Shown one piece after another: positions 1 to 8,737 of a stretch of 46,715 bases of DNA. The notes beneath the pieces are model-generated. The model saw only the letters and a program-made list of their open reading frames with translations. It had not been told where the DNA came from and did no database searches. Position numbers and translations under genes: made by a program. The DNA is from a virus: the IMG/VR virus record IMGVR_UViG_3300045955_000219, positions 1 to 46,715 of that record; one strand, 5' to 3'. Position 1 is the first letter of the stretch; the number at the start of each line of letters is the position of its first letter.

Positions 1-34
1 CTCGGGAAATTGTCTGTACGGGTTGGGAGCGTAG

Positions 35-481
35 GTGCCGGGCCCACCGCCGAAGGATCCGGCAATCCGTCAACGGCGGAATGTCAAAGCGGAGCAGGCG
101 GAATTGTCTGTGCCGCCGGCCGGAACGATCAAAATCCCCAAACTTCCAACGCGCCATGGCTTGAAGTGGCATCCCCTGGCGATGAAATGGTGGAAAGATC
201 TATGGGAATCACCCATGGCGCCGCGCTTTCTGAATACGGACGCAAACGAGCTCGTTCGGGCCGCCGTACTGATCGATGACTTCTGGCGAGCCACATCTCC
301 CGACGATCGCGCGAAACTGGACGCCGCAATCATTCGGCAGACGTCGCGCTTTGGTCTGTCCAACTGGGATCGCAACCGCATGAACTGGACGATTACGGCA
401 GCTGCGGAAGAGAAGCCGCGGCCTCAGTCGCAACCGCAGAGTCCGACGCTTGATCCGAGAAAGGTCTTAAGAGCGGTCTGA
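35..481 (+). CDS. terS: Terminase small subunit
   Basis: A 148-residue protein that would recognise phage DNA at the packaging start and load the large terminase. It opens with the Pro-rich MPGPPPKDP typical of phage small terminases, has a mostly helical middle rich in Trp and Arg, and a Gln/Pro-rich tail. The start is GTG at 35 with GGGAG five bases upstream. Its stop overlaps the ATG of the large subunit (TGATG at 479-483), the usual TerS-TerL coupling. There is no decisive motif, so the call rests on the N-terminus, size and position directly before TerL. Confidence 0.8.
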   Translation: MPGPPPKDPAIRQRRNVKAEQAELSVPPAGTIKIPKLPTRHGLKWHPLAMKWWKDLWESPMAPRFLNTDANELVRAAVLIDDFWRATSPDDRAKLDAAIIRQTSRFGLSNWDRNRMNWTITAAAEEKPRPQSQPQSPTLDPRKVLRAV

Positions 482-2088
482 TGTCGGTGCTGATGGTTCC
501 CAGAGATCGCAAGGCGTGGCCGAGTTTGGGCGGCCAGGCGTGCGCCTGGATCGAGGAGAATCTGGTCTTTGGTCCCGGGGACCTCCGCGGTCTGCCGGCG
601 CGGCTCGATGATGAGAAGCGCGCTTTGATTTGGCGTTTTTACGAAGTCTATCCCCGCAAACACAAGATGGCCGGCCGCCGGCGATTCAAGCGTGCCGGGA
701 TTTCGATGGCCAAGGGAACGGCAAAGACCGAGCTCGCGGCGTGGATCGCGGCAGCGGAGCTGCACCCGGGAGCTCCGGTGCGCTGCGTCGGCTGGAATGG
801 TGATGAGCCTGTCGGCGGACCGGTGACCGATCCCTTCATCGTCTTGTGCGCCTACACGGAAGAACAATCCGACGAGCTCTGCTATGGCGCGCTGAGGGTG
901 ATCCTCGAGTCGAGCCCATTGCGCAATGATTTCGATATCGGCCTCGATCGCATCATGCGGATTAAAGGCGACGGTAAAGCCGTTTCGATTTCTGGCGCGC
1001 CCAGCGCTCGAGACGGCGCACGCACGACGTTTCAGATCTGCGATGAAACGCACTGGTGGACTCTGGAGCGGCTGAAGCGCGCCCACCAGACGATGCTGAC
1101 CAACATTCCCAAGCGGAAACTGGCGGATGCCTGGACGCTGGAGACAACGACGGCGCCAGAGCCCGGTGCAGGATCGATTGCTGAGGCGACGATGGATTAC
1201 GCCAAGCAGATCGAGAATGGAACGCTGAAAGATGACCGCCTGTTTTTCTTTCATCGTCAGGCCTCCGATAAGCACGACTGGAAGACCGAATCTGGAGCGA
1301 AAGCCGCGATTATTGAGGCGGCGGGACCCTGCGCAGAATGGCGCGACAACGAAAGCATCCTGCAGTTATGGCGTGATCCGACCTCCGATCGATCCTACAT
1401 CGAACGTGTCTATGGGAATCGCCTTGTGCGCTCGACGCGGAAGGCTTTCGATGTTCTCGTTTACAAGAAACTTAAAGCCGCAAGTCCGGTCAAGCCGGGG
1501 GATCTGATCACCCTTGGATTTGACGGTTCGAAGTTCCACGATTCCACGGGCCTTGTGGGAACGCACGTCGAGACCGGCTATCAGTTCCTGCTGGGATGTT
1601 GGGAAAAGCCGTATGGCGTCGAGAACTGGCAGGTTCCTGCTGTGGAAGTCGATGCGTGCGTGCGTGAGGCGTTCGACCGCTATTCGGTGTCGCGCATGTA
1701 TGCCGATCCACCGTACTGGCAGGAGTGGCTTGCGAAGTGGTCCGGGGAATTCGGGGAAGAACGCGTTGTGGAATGGTGGACCAATCGCCGCAGCCACATG
1801 AGCCATGCCCTGGAATGTTTCGATACCGCCATCAAAGAGGGAACGTTTTCTCACGATGGCAATGAGGCGGTCACGCGTCATATCGGGAACGCGTATAAAC
1901 GCGTGCTGAGCGAGAAAGACGAACAGGGCAAGCCTCTCTGGCTGATCGAAAAGGAACGCAGCGATTCGCCGCACAAGATAGACCTGGCGATGTGTGCCGT
2001 GTTGAGTCATCAGGCTCGCGTGGATGTGATCGCGACCGGCGCCTTGCAGGGGCAGCATGTTGAGGGCTCTCTGGTCGTCATCGGATGA
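481..2088 (+). CDS. terL: Terminase large subunit
   Basis: A 535-residue ATP-driven packaging motor with a C-terminal nuclease. The ATPase half has a variant Walker A around residues 74-84 (SMAKGTAKTE, where K79/T80 replace the canonical GKS/T order) and a Walker B ending in acidic D188-E189 (FQICDETHW). The nuclease half starts with the metal-binding Asp of LGFDGSKFHD near residue 345, includes a YADPP block, and ends with HKIDLAMA-like residues near 500. Length and motif order fit the Terminase_1 type of HK97-like phages. The last bases overlap the portal start (ATGA). Confidence 0.93.
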   Translation: MSVLMVPRDRKAWPSLGGQACAWIEENLVFGPGDLRGLPARLDDEKRALIWRFYEVYPRKHKMAGRRRFKRAGISMAKGTAKTELAAWIAAAELHPGAPVRCVGWNGDEPVGGPVTDPFIVLCAYTEEQSDELCYGALRVILESSPLRNDFDIGLDRIMRIKGDGKAVSISGAPSARDGARTTFQICDETHWWTLERLKRAHQTMLTNIPKRKLADAWTLETTTAPEPGAGSIAEATMDYAKQIENGTLKDDRLFFFHRQASDKHDWKTESGAKAAIIEAAGPCAEWRDNESILQLWRDPTSDRSYIERVYGNRLVRSTRKAFDVLVYKKLKAASPVKPGDLITLGFDGSKFHDSTGLVGTHVETGYQFLLGCWEKPYGVENWQVPAVEVDACVREAFDRYSVSRMYADPPYWQEWLAKWSGEFGEERVVEWWTNRRSHMSHALECFDTAIKEGTFSHDGNEAVTRHIGNAYKRVLSEKDEQGKPLWLIEKERSDSPHKIDLAMCAVLSHQARVDVIATGALQGQHVEGSLVVIG

Positions 2089-3332
2089 GTTGGCTGAACT
2101 GGTTCTCAAGGAAACAGGCGGTCACGCTGTCGATCGACGAGGTGGTCCGCCGCATCGAGGCCATCATGCAGACCTCCTCAGGGATCACCGTGACGCCAGA
2201 GAATTGCATGGAATCGCCCACGGTCCATGCAATTGTCACAGGCATCACGCGACGCATTATTTCGCTGCCTGTACATGTTTTTCAGAAGTCAGACAGCGAC
2301 GGTCGAACGAAGAAAGAACAACTTCCGAACCATCCCGTAGCGCGACTGTTAAAGACACCGAACGAGTGGCAAAGCGACGTGGAGTATTGGGAAGACGCCA
2401 CTAGCCGTTTACTGCGCTATGGACGCTTTATCGCGTGGAAATCCCGCGGCCAGACCGGTCCTATCCGGCGATTGATACCGCTGATGCCCAGTGCCGTCGA
2501 GATTCTGCAGGACGACGATTACAACGTGACGTATCGTGTCACCTCGGGCGATGGCAGCCAGCGAGACTACACACCCAGGGAAGTGCATTATGCACGCGGA
2601 CCGGCGCGGGATGGGCTGAAAGGCGACTCTCCGATCCATGATTGCCGGGAAGCGATCGCTCTGGAAATTGCGGCAGAGAAGTTCGGGGCATCCTTCTTCG
2701 GCGGTGGTGCGATGCCGGGGATTATTTTCAAATTCCTCGAGGGTTTCATCGGTTTCAGGACCGACGAGGAGCGCAATAAGTTCGTGAACGATTTCCAGCT
2801 GGCCTATCAGAAGCGCGGCCGCTTCCGGGCGATGCTGCTGCCCAAGGGCATCGACATCGGAGAGCAGGTTGGCATCGAGAACGATAAGGCGCAGTTTCTG
2901 GAGACGCGAAAATTGCAGCGCACGGTGATCGCCGGTGCTTTTGGCGTGCCGCTCTACATCGTTGGTGATCTGGAACACCAAACCTTCAATAACGCCGAAC
3001 AGCAGAACCTGAACGCCGTGACCGATGTGGTCCTGCCGATCTGTCGCATTTTTGAATCGGCCATGGAACGCGATCTTCTGACGACGGAGGATCGCAACTC
3101 CGGTGTGATTATCCGGTTCAATATCGATGCACTGCTGCGCGGCGACTTCAAGACGCGCCAGGACGGCCAGAAGATCCAACGCGAGGCCGGTGTGATTTGC
3201 CCGAACGATTGGCGTGAGAACGAAAACATGAACCCGATCTCGAAAGAGAACGGCGGCGAAACGTACTGGCAGCAGGGCCCATCCGGTCAAAGCGGCGCCC
3301 GGCCTGCGCCTCCAGGAGGAACCCCAGCATGA
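2085..3332 (+). CDS. Portal protein, HK97 family
   Basis: A 415-residue portal subunit that would form the dodecameric channel for DNA entry and the platform for the connector. The body shows features of Phage_portal (HK97 gp3 type): an N-terminal segment before VHAIVTGITRRI, a central LIPLMPSAVEI strand region, and a C-terminal helical region with GVPLYIVGDL followed by an NAEQQNLN segment like the HK97 family clip and crown. The C-terminus is Pro/Gly rich. It starts by ATGA overlap with TerL, and its stop overlaps the protease start at 3329. Confidence 0.92.
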   Translation: MSWLNWFSRKQAVTLSIDEVVRRIEAIMQTSSGITVTPENCMESPTVHAIVTGITRRIISLPVHVFQKSDSDGRTKKEQLPNHPVARLLKTPNEWQSDVEYWEDATSRLLRYGRFIAWKSRGQTGPIRRLIPLMPSAVEILQDDDYNVTYRVTSGDGSQRDYTPREVHYARGPARDGLKGDSPIHDCREAIALEIAAEKFGASFFGGGAMPGIIFKFLEGFIGFRTDEERNKFVNDFQLAYQKRGRFRAMLLPKGIDIGEQVGIENDKAQFLETRKLQRTVIAGAFGVPLYIVGDLEHQTFNNAEQQNLNAVTDVVLPICRIFESAMERDLLTTEDRNSGVIIRFNIDALLRGDFKTRQDGQKIQREAGVICPNDWRENENMNPISKENGGETYWQQGPSGQSGARPAPPGGTPA

Positions 3333-4027
3333 AACCAACTCTTGATATCCCGCTGCACGTCAAGGCGCTTGGTACTCGCGAGTTCGAAGGCCATGGTTCG
3401 GTTTTTGGGAATGTTGATCTTGGCGGTGATATCGTCATGCCAGGCGCCTTCGCAAAGAGTATTGCCGAACATCAGGGGGCCGGGATGTTGCCGCAGATGT
3501 TTTGGATGCATGCCATGGATCAGGTCCCTGGCAAGTGGGTCGAAATGCGCGAGGACGATCGCGGTCTCTACGTCAAGGGCGTGCTGGCGGATACGCAGTT
3601 GGGCAATGAAATGCGCACGCTGCTGAACATGAAAGCGGTTCGAGGCCTGTCGATTGGCTACGTCCCGAATGATGTGGCCTACGACAAAGAAGGCAATCGG
3701 CTCTTGAAAGAAATCGACCTCTGGGAAGTGTCTTTAGTGTCTCTGGCCATGAATCCCCTGGCACGCGTGGAAGGCGCAAAATCACGCTTGTCGCGCGACG
3801 GGGAATATGTGCCGACCGAGCGCGAGTTTGAGCGCGCCCTGCGGGATGTAGGGTGTTCTAAAACGGTGTCGCGCATTCTGATTGCCAAGATTTTCGACGA
3901 TGGCCCTGGTGGGATGCCAGGACCCCGGTGGGATGCCGGCGATGTCGAGGAGGAGGCTGTAGCGAAAGCGTTACATGCCCTCGATTCAATCACGGGATCC
4001 ATGATTGGTGCTGCACTCCGGCGCTGA
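3329..4027 (+). CDS. Prohead maturation protease (S78, HK97 gp4-like)
   Basis: A serine protease that cuts the capsid scaffold domain during head maturation. At 232 residues it carries the family signature: GHGSVFGNVDLGGDIVMPGAF near residues 21-41, a His in WMHAMDQ (H61), Ser in RGLSIGYV (S108), and the acidic LWEVSLVS segment (E133) followed by NPLARV. These match the His/Ser/acid arrangement of HK97 gp4 proteases. A C-terminal extension of about 80 residues after the protease core has no recognised domain. It precedes the major capsid gene, whose long N-terminal domain is its expected substrate. Confidence 0.93.
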   Translation: MKPTLDIPLHVKALGTREFEGHGSVFGNVDLGGDIVMPGAFAKSIAEHQGAGMLPQMFWMHAMDQVPGKWVEMREDDRGLYVKGVLADTQLGNEMRTLLNMKAVRGLSIGYVPNDVAYDKEGNRLLKEIDLWEVSLVSLAMNPLARVEGAKSRLSRDGEYVPTEREFERALRDVGCSKTVSRILIAKIFDDGPGGMPGPRWDAGDVEEEAVAKALHALDSITGSMIGAALRR

Positions 4028-4055
4028 TCGTTTTCCCCAAAAATCCCAACCCATC

Positions 4056-4082
4056 AAGCCGCCTTTTCGGGCGGCTTTTTAA
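4056..4082 (+). terminator. Rho-independent terminator before the capsid gene
   Basis: A perfect 8-bp stem, AAGCCGCC (4056-4063) with GGCGGCTT (4070-4077), closes a TTTTCG loop and runs into a T tract. It lies only 17 bases upstream of the capsid start, so it would stop or attenuate read-through from the protease gene. This implies that capsid message is made from its own promoter, from leaky read-through, or from antitermination. Confidence 0.85.
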
Positions 4083-4098
4083 TTTTCGAAAGGGGCTT

Positions 4099-5388
4099 AT
4101 GTCCACTTCATTCCAGTCCATCATGGACGCCATCGACAATCAGGCAAAGGCGTTCGACGCATTCAAGAAAACCAACGACGATCGGATTGAGGCAACGAAA
4201 TCCGGCAACGAAGCTCGCGCCAAGGAACTCGACGCGCAGTTGAAAAAGATCGAGACCGATCTGGCCAAGTATGGCGACATCAAAAAAAGCCTCGAGGTGG
4301 AGATGCAACTCCATCGCGAGCGCATCGAGGAACTCGAATCGCGTAGCAAGCAGCCGGGAAAGACCGTCGAGGAGAAGGCGAAAGACGAATACAAGCAGGC
4401 CTTCATCGACTGGATCCGCCACAAGGGCCAGTCGCCGCACCACGAGCAGAAACTCTGGGAGCTCGGCAAGAAGGATGTCACCATCGGCACAGGATCGGCA
4501 GGCGGCTTCGGCGTTCCCGAAGAGATCTCCCGCATGATCGAAAATCTGGAGAAGAAATTCTCTCCAGTGCGCCGTTTGATCAAAGTCGTCCGGACCGGCA
4601 CGAGTGACTACAAGGAACTCGTCAACATCGGCGGCGGAACGAGCATGGTTGTCGGCTCCGGCTGGGTCGGTGAAACCGATACCCGCAACGCCACGACAAC
4701 GCCGCAACTGCGCGAAGTCACGCCGACCCATGGCGAGTTGTACGCCTATCCGCAGGCGTCAGAGTGGTCGCTCGATGACGTGTTCTTCAGCGTCGAGGAG
4801 TGGCTTACCAATGAGGCGGCGCAGGCCTTCGCCTACCAGGAAGGCGTTGCAGTGCTGACCGGCAACGGCACGAGCAAGCCGACCGGCATGCTGAACACCA
4901 CGCCGGTGACGACCGCAGACTGGGCGTCTCCGCTACGTGCGGCGGCAGCTTATCAGTACATTCAAAACACGGTCGCCTCGCCGATCGTCATCAATCCGGA
5001 CTCTCTGATCGATATGGTGTATGCGCTCAACAGCATGTATCGGAGCGCGGCGACATGGACGTTCAACAGCGTGACGATCGGCGCCATCCGCAAGCTGAAG
5101 GATCAGAACGATCAGTACCTGTGGGCGCCAGGACTGCAGCCCGGTCAGCCGGATCGCCTGCTCGGTTTCCCGTTTGAAACATGGGAACAAATGGACGACG
5201 TCGGTTCGGCCAAGTTCCCGGTGGCCTTCGGCGATTTCCGGCGCGGGTATGTGCTTGTTGATCGCGTCGGTTTGCGCATCACGCGCGACAATGTCACCAA
5301 CGTCGGCTTCGTCAGGTTCTATATCCGTCGGCGTGAGGGTGGTATCGTTCTGAACAACGATGCCATCAAGTGGCTCCGGACGTCGTAA
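4099..5388 (+). CDS. Major capsid protein, HK97 gp5 fold
   Basis: The 429-residue capsid subunit. The start is ATG 4099 with GAAAGGGG just upstream; the same frame stays open further upstream, but across the terminator. Residues 1-125 are a charged, coiled-coil scaffold (delta) domain ending in GKKDVTIGTGSAGGFGVPEEI, a linker common to HK97-fold capsids; the protease is expected to remove it. The rest has capsid features such as the GWVGETDTR loop, QASEWSLDD and the GTSKPTGML segment. Terminators flank it on both sides, so it can be made at a level different from its neighbours. Confidence 0.95.
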   Translation: MSTSFQSIMDAIDNQAKAFDAFKKTNDDRIEATKSGNEARAKELDAQLKKIETDLAKYGDIKKSLEVEMQLHRERIEELESRSKQPGKTVEEKAKDEYKQAFIDWIRHKGQSPHHEQKLWELGKKDVTIGTGSAGGFGVPEEISRMIENLEKKFSPVRRLIKVVRTGTSDYKELVNIGGGTSMVVGSGWVGETDTRNATTTPQLREVTPTHGELYAYPQASEWSLDDVFFSVEEWLTNEAAQAFAYQEGVAVLTGNGTSKPTGMLNTTPVTTADWASPLRAAAAYQYIQNTVASPIVINPDSLIDMVYALNSMYRSAATWTFNSVTIGAIRKLKDQNDQYLWAPGLQPGQPDRLLGFPFETWEQMDDVGSAKFPVAFGDFRRGYVLVDRVGLRITRDNVTNVGFVRFYIRRREGGIVLNNDAIKWLRTS

Positions 5389-5408
5389 GTCTCCCGTCTC
5401 CCAACTCC

Positions 5409-5438
5409 GGCGGGGTTTCGGCCCCGCCTATTTTTTAA
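5409..5438 (+). terminator. Rho-independent terminator after the capsid gene
   Basis: A 7-bp all-GC stem, GGCGGGG (5409-5415) with CCCCGCC (5422-5428), loop TTTCGG, then TATTTTTTAATTTT. It sits 20 bases after the capsid stop. Together with the 4056 hairpin it isolates the capsid gene as a near-monocistronic unit. Confidence 0.88.
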
Positions 5439-5444
5439 TTTTCA

Positions 5445-5573
5445 ATGAAGAAACGAAACGCAAAGAAACCGAGAAAGCCGGTTGATGTTCCACGTCGGAA
5501 GATGCCGGCTCCGGAAAACAAACTGCTGAAAAATGACCGAGTATCTAACAAGACCCCTGCGTCTGGTCATTGA
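5445..5573 (+). CDS. Small basic protein, function unknown
   Basis: A 42-residue ORF that starts 8 bases after the capsid terminator and overlaps the start of the connector gene in another frame. Its first half is very basic (MKKRNAKKPRKPVDVPRRK), which suggests nucleic-acid or capsid contact if it is made. There is no clear Shine-Dalgarno sequence, only an AT-rich leader. It may be a leader for the connector gene or a chance ORF. Confidence 0.35.
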   Translation: MKKRNAKKPRKPVDVPRRKMPAPENKLLKNDRVSNKTPASGH

Positions 5574-6174
5574 TCCGTTGCCATCGGCGTTGCCGGTAAC
5601 CGCTGATCTGGTCCGGAAACATTGCCGGATCGATATCGGCGACGATGATGTATTGCTGGAGAGCTATCAACGCAGCGCGATCACCTGGGCAGAGGGGGCA
5701 ATGCACCGGTCGATTGTCGCGCGTGCGCATGCGTGGACGCTGGAATGTTTCCCCTATCGTGGGATCCGGCTGCCTCGGGGCAAGACGCAATCGGTCTCAT
5801 CGATCGAATATGCGTCCGGCGGCGAGATGCTGGTCCTCAATGGCCCGTCCTCAAGTCCTGTCGGCACGGGGTATCAAGAAGATCTGACCGATGATGACGG
5901 CGGCGTCGTGCAGTATCCGCTGGGCAGCAGTTGGCCGAGTCCCGACACCGGATCCATTTCGCCGGTTCGGATCAACTTTGCCGCTGGCTACCTGAGCGAG
6001 GAACTCCCCGAAGACATTCTGACAGCCGTGCTGTTTGCTATTGCCGATCTGTATGAAATCCGTGGCACCAGTGAAATGGAAAGCCTCGATGCAGCGGGCC
6101 GTTTTGCCGCTGTCCGCGAAACCCTGATCAGTCCTTATTGCCTTTCACGCTGGCATGCTGGCTCCTATCGATAA
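5533..6174 (+). CDS. Head-tail connector (gp6-like)
   Basis: A 213-residue protein matching the gp6/gp15-like connector family (Phage_connect_1), which builds a ring under the portal. Visible cues are the N-terminal helix ADLVRKHCRIDIGDDDVLLESY, a family-typical 'D-D-x-L-x-x-x-x-x-A' helical register, the PRGKTQSVSSIEY beta strand, and a C-terminal helix ending in VRETLISPYCLSRW (connector proteins often end in a Pro-Tyr motif). Its 3' end overlaps the radical SAM gene by 20 bases, so the accessory cassette is directly coupled to it. Confidence 0.82.
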   Translation: MTEYLTRPLRLVIDPLPSALPVTADLVRKHCRIDIGDDDVLLESYQRSAITWAEGAMHRSIVARAHAWTLECFPYRGIRLPRGKTQSVSSIEYASGGEMLVLNGPSSSPVGTGYQEDLTDDDGGVVQYPLGSSWPSPDTGSISPVRINFAAGYLSEELPEDILTAVLFAIADLYEIRGTSEMESLDAAGRFAAVRETLISPYCLSRWHAGSYR

Positions 6175-7060
6175 AATCTCCGACCCGCGCGGTAACGACA
6201 TTATGCAGATCGTCGTGACCACGCGCTGCGATCGCAATTGTTCGAATTGCACGCAACTGTTGCCCTTCCGCGTCGACTATGCGTTTATGTCGCTGGAGTG
6301 TTTCGAGGGGGCCTGTATCTCGGTTGCCGACTGGCCGGGTCTCGTGGCGATGTTTGGTGGGAATCCCTGTGTCCATCCGCAATTTCCGGAACTTTGCCGG
6401 ATCATGGCAAAGCATATTACGCCGGAACATCGCGGCCTCTGGACCAACAACCTGATGAAACACGGCGCCATCGCTGCGGAGACCTTCGGTCGAGGCGTCG
6501 GCCGCTTCAACGCCGGCGGATTGAATCTGAACGCGCACATGAACGGCGCCGCGGCCGACGAAATGAATCGCTGGTTTCCAGGTCGTGTGATCGGTCAGAG
6601 CATCCACTCTCCGGCGAAGCACGCCGGGCTGTTGCTCGATTATCGGGATTTCGGGATCACGGAGGATCAATGGACCGCCCTCCGTGAAAGTTGCGACTAC
6701 AACCGCGATTGGTCCGGTGCCATCGTCGAGCGCGAAGGAAAGCCGTTTGGCTACTTCTGCGAGATCGCGGCGGCCATGGACGGGATCCGTGGCGAGAACA
6801 GTGGGATTGTTGCCGTGCCGGGCTGGTGGCGCGAGCCAATGGCGACCTTCGCTGGACAGGTTAAGAACTGCTGCGACCGCGGCTGCGGCGGTCCGCTGCG
6901 CGACAAGGGCAATCTGGATTCCGACGAGACCTACCGCGTTTCCAGCTCGTTTCTGCCACTGGCTGTCGATCGCCGGAACCTCGGAACGAAGATTCAGGAG
7001 GTCGAGCAGCTCCGTGGCCAATGCCAGCGAACCACCGATTACACGAGGGTCCACGCGTGA
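6155..7060 (+). CDS. Radical SAM protein
   Basis: A 301-residue protein with the radical SAM cluster motif CxxxCxxC at residues 25-32 (RCDRNCSNC); these three Cys would bind a [4Fe-4S] cluster that cleaves S-adenosylmethionine. The GGNPCVHPQF segment (residues 68-77) corresponds to the GGEP strand that contacts SAM in the TIM-barrel. The C-terminal half has more Cys (C180, C202, C239, C240, C244), which could hold an auxiliary SPASM-like cluster. The substrate is unknown. ATG 6155 lies inside the connector gene; ATG 6203 is an alternative, but it would cut close to the cluster. It is the first gene of a modification cassette. Confidence 0.85.
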   Translation: MLAPIDKISDPRGNDIMQIVVTTRCDRNCSNCTQLLPFRVDYAFMSLECFEGACISVADWPGLVAMFGGNPCVHPQFPELCRIMAKHITPEHRGLWTNNLMKHGAIAAETFGRGVGRFNAGGLNLNAHMNGAAADEMNRWFPGRVIGQSIHSPAKHAGLLLDYRDFGITEDQWTALRESCDYNRDWSGAIVEREGKPFGYFCEIAAAMDGIRGENSGIVAVPGWWREPMATFAGQVKNCCDRGCGGPLRDKGNLDSDETYRVSSSFLPLAVDRRNLGTKIQEVEQLRGQCQRTTDYTRVHA

Positions 7061-7788
7061 CCAACGCCGAACTCGAGCAGCACCTGCGAAACCTGACGTC
7101 ATTTCCGGCCGGCATCGTCGAGGCCTGGGAAAAGTTTCTCGAGCGCGATGATGCGCCCTATGGCTGCGACATTTATCCGGAGATTTTCCAGCACGGCATC
7201 CTGTTTCCACTGCAGCGCATGCGCGAGACCGAGAAAATGATTGCGATGGCGCGACGGATCGAGCCTCGAGTGGTGATGGAAATCGGCAGCGACAAAGGCG
7301 GCAGCTTTTATCACTGGGTCAAGGCCTTCTGTCCGGATGTGGCGATCGCCATCGAGATTCGCGGCGTGCCGTTCTATTTTCCGTTCCTGAAACACTTTAT
7401 CAATATGGATTGCTTCTTTTCGGATCGGTCCAGTTATGACCCCGAGACAGTCGCCATCGTCGATAAGGACCTCGCCGGCCGTCAGATCGATGTTCTGTTC
7501 ATCGACGGCGACAAATCGGCCTTTGATAAGGACGTCGAGGCGTATCTGCCGATGGTGCGCAAAGGTGGATTGATCTTCCTTCACGATATCCAGATCGAAC
7601 CCAATGCCAGGCGCGCTCTCCGGATCTGCGAAAGGAAAGGGCACCGGATCGAGACCATCGTCGACACCTCGGAATATGACGAGATTGAAAAGCGAGAGCG
7701 CGCAGGCCTGCCGCCGGCGAGCTCCTACGAGGGATGGTTCCGAATCTGGAAACGAACATCCTGCGGCGTCGGTGTCATCCATGTCTAA
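7057..7788 (+). CDS. Class I SAM-dependent methyltransferase (CmcI/Methyltransf_24-like)
   Basis: A 243-residue Rossmann-fold enzyme. Motif I is VVMEIGSDKGGSFYHW. A second acidic motif is IDVLFIDGDKSAFDKDVEAY, followed by GGLIFLHDI, the pattern of the Methyltransf_24 and cephalosporin hydroxylase-like family, whose members often modify sugars or small molecules. The start is taken as GTG 7057 because it overlaps the radical SAM stop (GTGA); GTG-like coupling runs through the cassette. An in-frame ATG at 7021 would add 12 residues. The target is unknown. Confidence 0.83.
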   Translation: MTNAELEQHLRNLTSFPAGIVEAWEKFLERDDAPYGCDIYPEIFQHGILFPLQRMRETEKMIAMARRIEPRVVMEIGSDKGGSFYHWVKAFCPDVAIAIEIRGVPFYFPFLKHFINMDCFFSDRSSYDPETVAIVDKDLAGRQIDVLFIDGDKSAFDKDVEAYLPMVRKGGLIFLHDIQIEPNARRALRICERKGHRIETIVDTSEYDEIEKRERAGLPPASSYEGWFRIWKRTSCGVGVIHV

Positions 7789-8737
7789 GCTCGTCCTGGC
7801 GAACATCGACTATCGCCGCCACATGACTGACGAGGGCGAGCAATTGCAGGCGGGCCTCGAGGCTGCCGGCTGGATCCTTGCCGGCGCGGGATATGACGAT
7901 GGCTGCCGGGATGTTCGAAAACTGATCGAGAAATACGAACCGACCGCGGTCCTGGTTAGCGACCGCCGAGATTGGGATCCGGAAATGTCCGGAGCGTTTC
8001 GCAAGGACATTGAGTTTTCCAATCTCGGCGAACTCTCCAGGCATCCGGAGATCTTTAAGTTGTGCGTCGTGAAGGATGCCGGGGGAAGCCAGGACTATCA
8101 CCGGCGGTTCTGCGAAGAGGTCGAAGCCGACGCCGTCCTGACGTACTACCACGACCAGAGCGTGGTTCCGTTGAATCCATGGATTCTGCCTTATCTGACG
8201 ATTCGGACGTTCCACAGCATCGACGCCACGCTACAGCTGCACATCCCTCGCGATCGACAGCGCGCCGTCGTGTCTGGAGCGATGAGTAACGCTTATCCCC
8301 TGCGGAAAATGGTCGCGCTGCATAGAGAAGCGTTGGGTGTCGAACTACTCAAACACCCGGGGTATTCGAACAAGGGCTGCCACACGGCCGACTACCTGCG
8401 CCAGATCGCACAATATCGAGTCCACGTCGCCACAGCATCGAAGTTTGGCTTCGCCCTGCGCAAGATCATCGAATCGGTGGCCGTTTGCACCACGCCGGTC
8501 ACGAACCTGCCGGCGCATGACGTGCTGCCGGGGATTGATAAGGCGCTGGTGCGGATCCCGGCAAATGCTTCGCTCGACGAGATCCGCGACGCCATCGATT
8601 ATGCCGACAGGACCTGGAACGGCGAGGAGCGCGTCCACTACGCGGCGATCTGCCGGAACTTTTACGACTTCCGAGCCACCGGTAACGCTCTGGACTTCGC
8701 CATCACCGCCGCGGCAGCGGAAAAGGTGTCCGCATGA
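7781..8737 (+). CDS. GT-B-like glycosyltransferase (CgeB-like)
   Basis: A 318-residue protein whose C-terminal half looks like a family 1-type glycosyltransferase: a VHVATASKFGFALRKIIES helix, then AVCTTPVTNLPAHDVLPGI, then a stretch that aligns with the donor-binding region of CgeB/Glycos_trans_1_2 proteins. The N-terminal half has an alternating strand/helix pattern (KLVLANIDYRRHM, PTAVLVSDRRDW). ATG 7781 overlaps the end of the upstream methyltransferase by eight bases; the open frame extends upstream but only as an overlap. The donor and acceptor sugars cannot be read from the sequence. Confidence 0.68.
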   Translation: MSKLVLANIDYRRHMTDEGEQLQAGLEAAGWILAGAGYDDGCRDVRKLIEKYEPTAVLVSDRRDWDPEMSGAFRKDIEFSNLGELSRHPEIFKLCVVKDAGGSQDYHRRFCEEVEADAVLTYYHDQSVVPLNPWILPYLTIRTFHSIDATLQLHIPRDRQRAVVSGAMSNAYPLRKMVALHREALGVELLKHPGYSNKGCHTADYLRQIAQYRVHVATASKFGFALRKIIESVAVCTTPVTNLPAHDVLPGIDKALVRIPANASLDEIRDAIDYADRTWNGEERVHYAAICRNFYDFRATGNALDFAITAAAAEKVSA

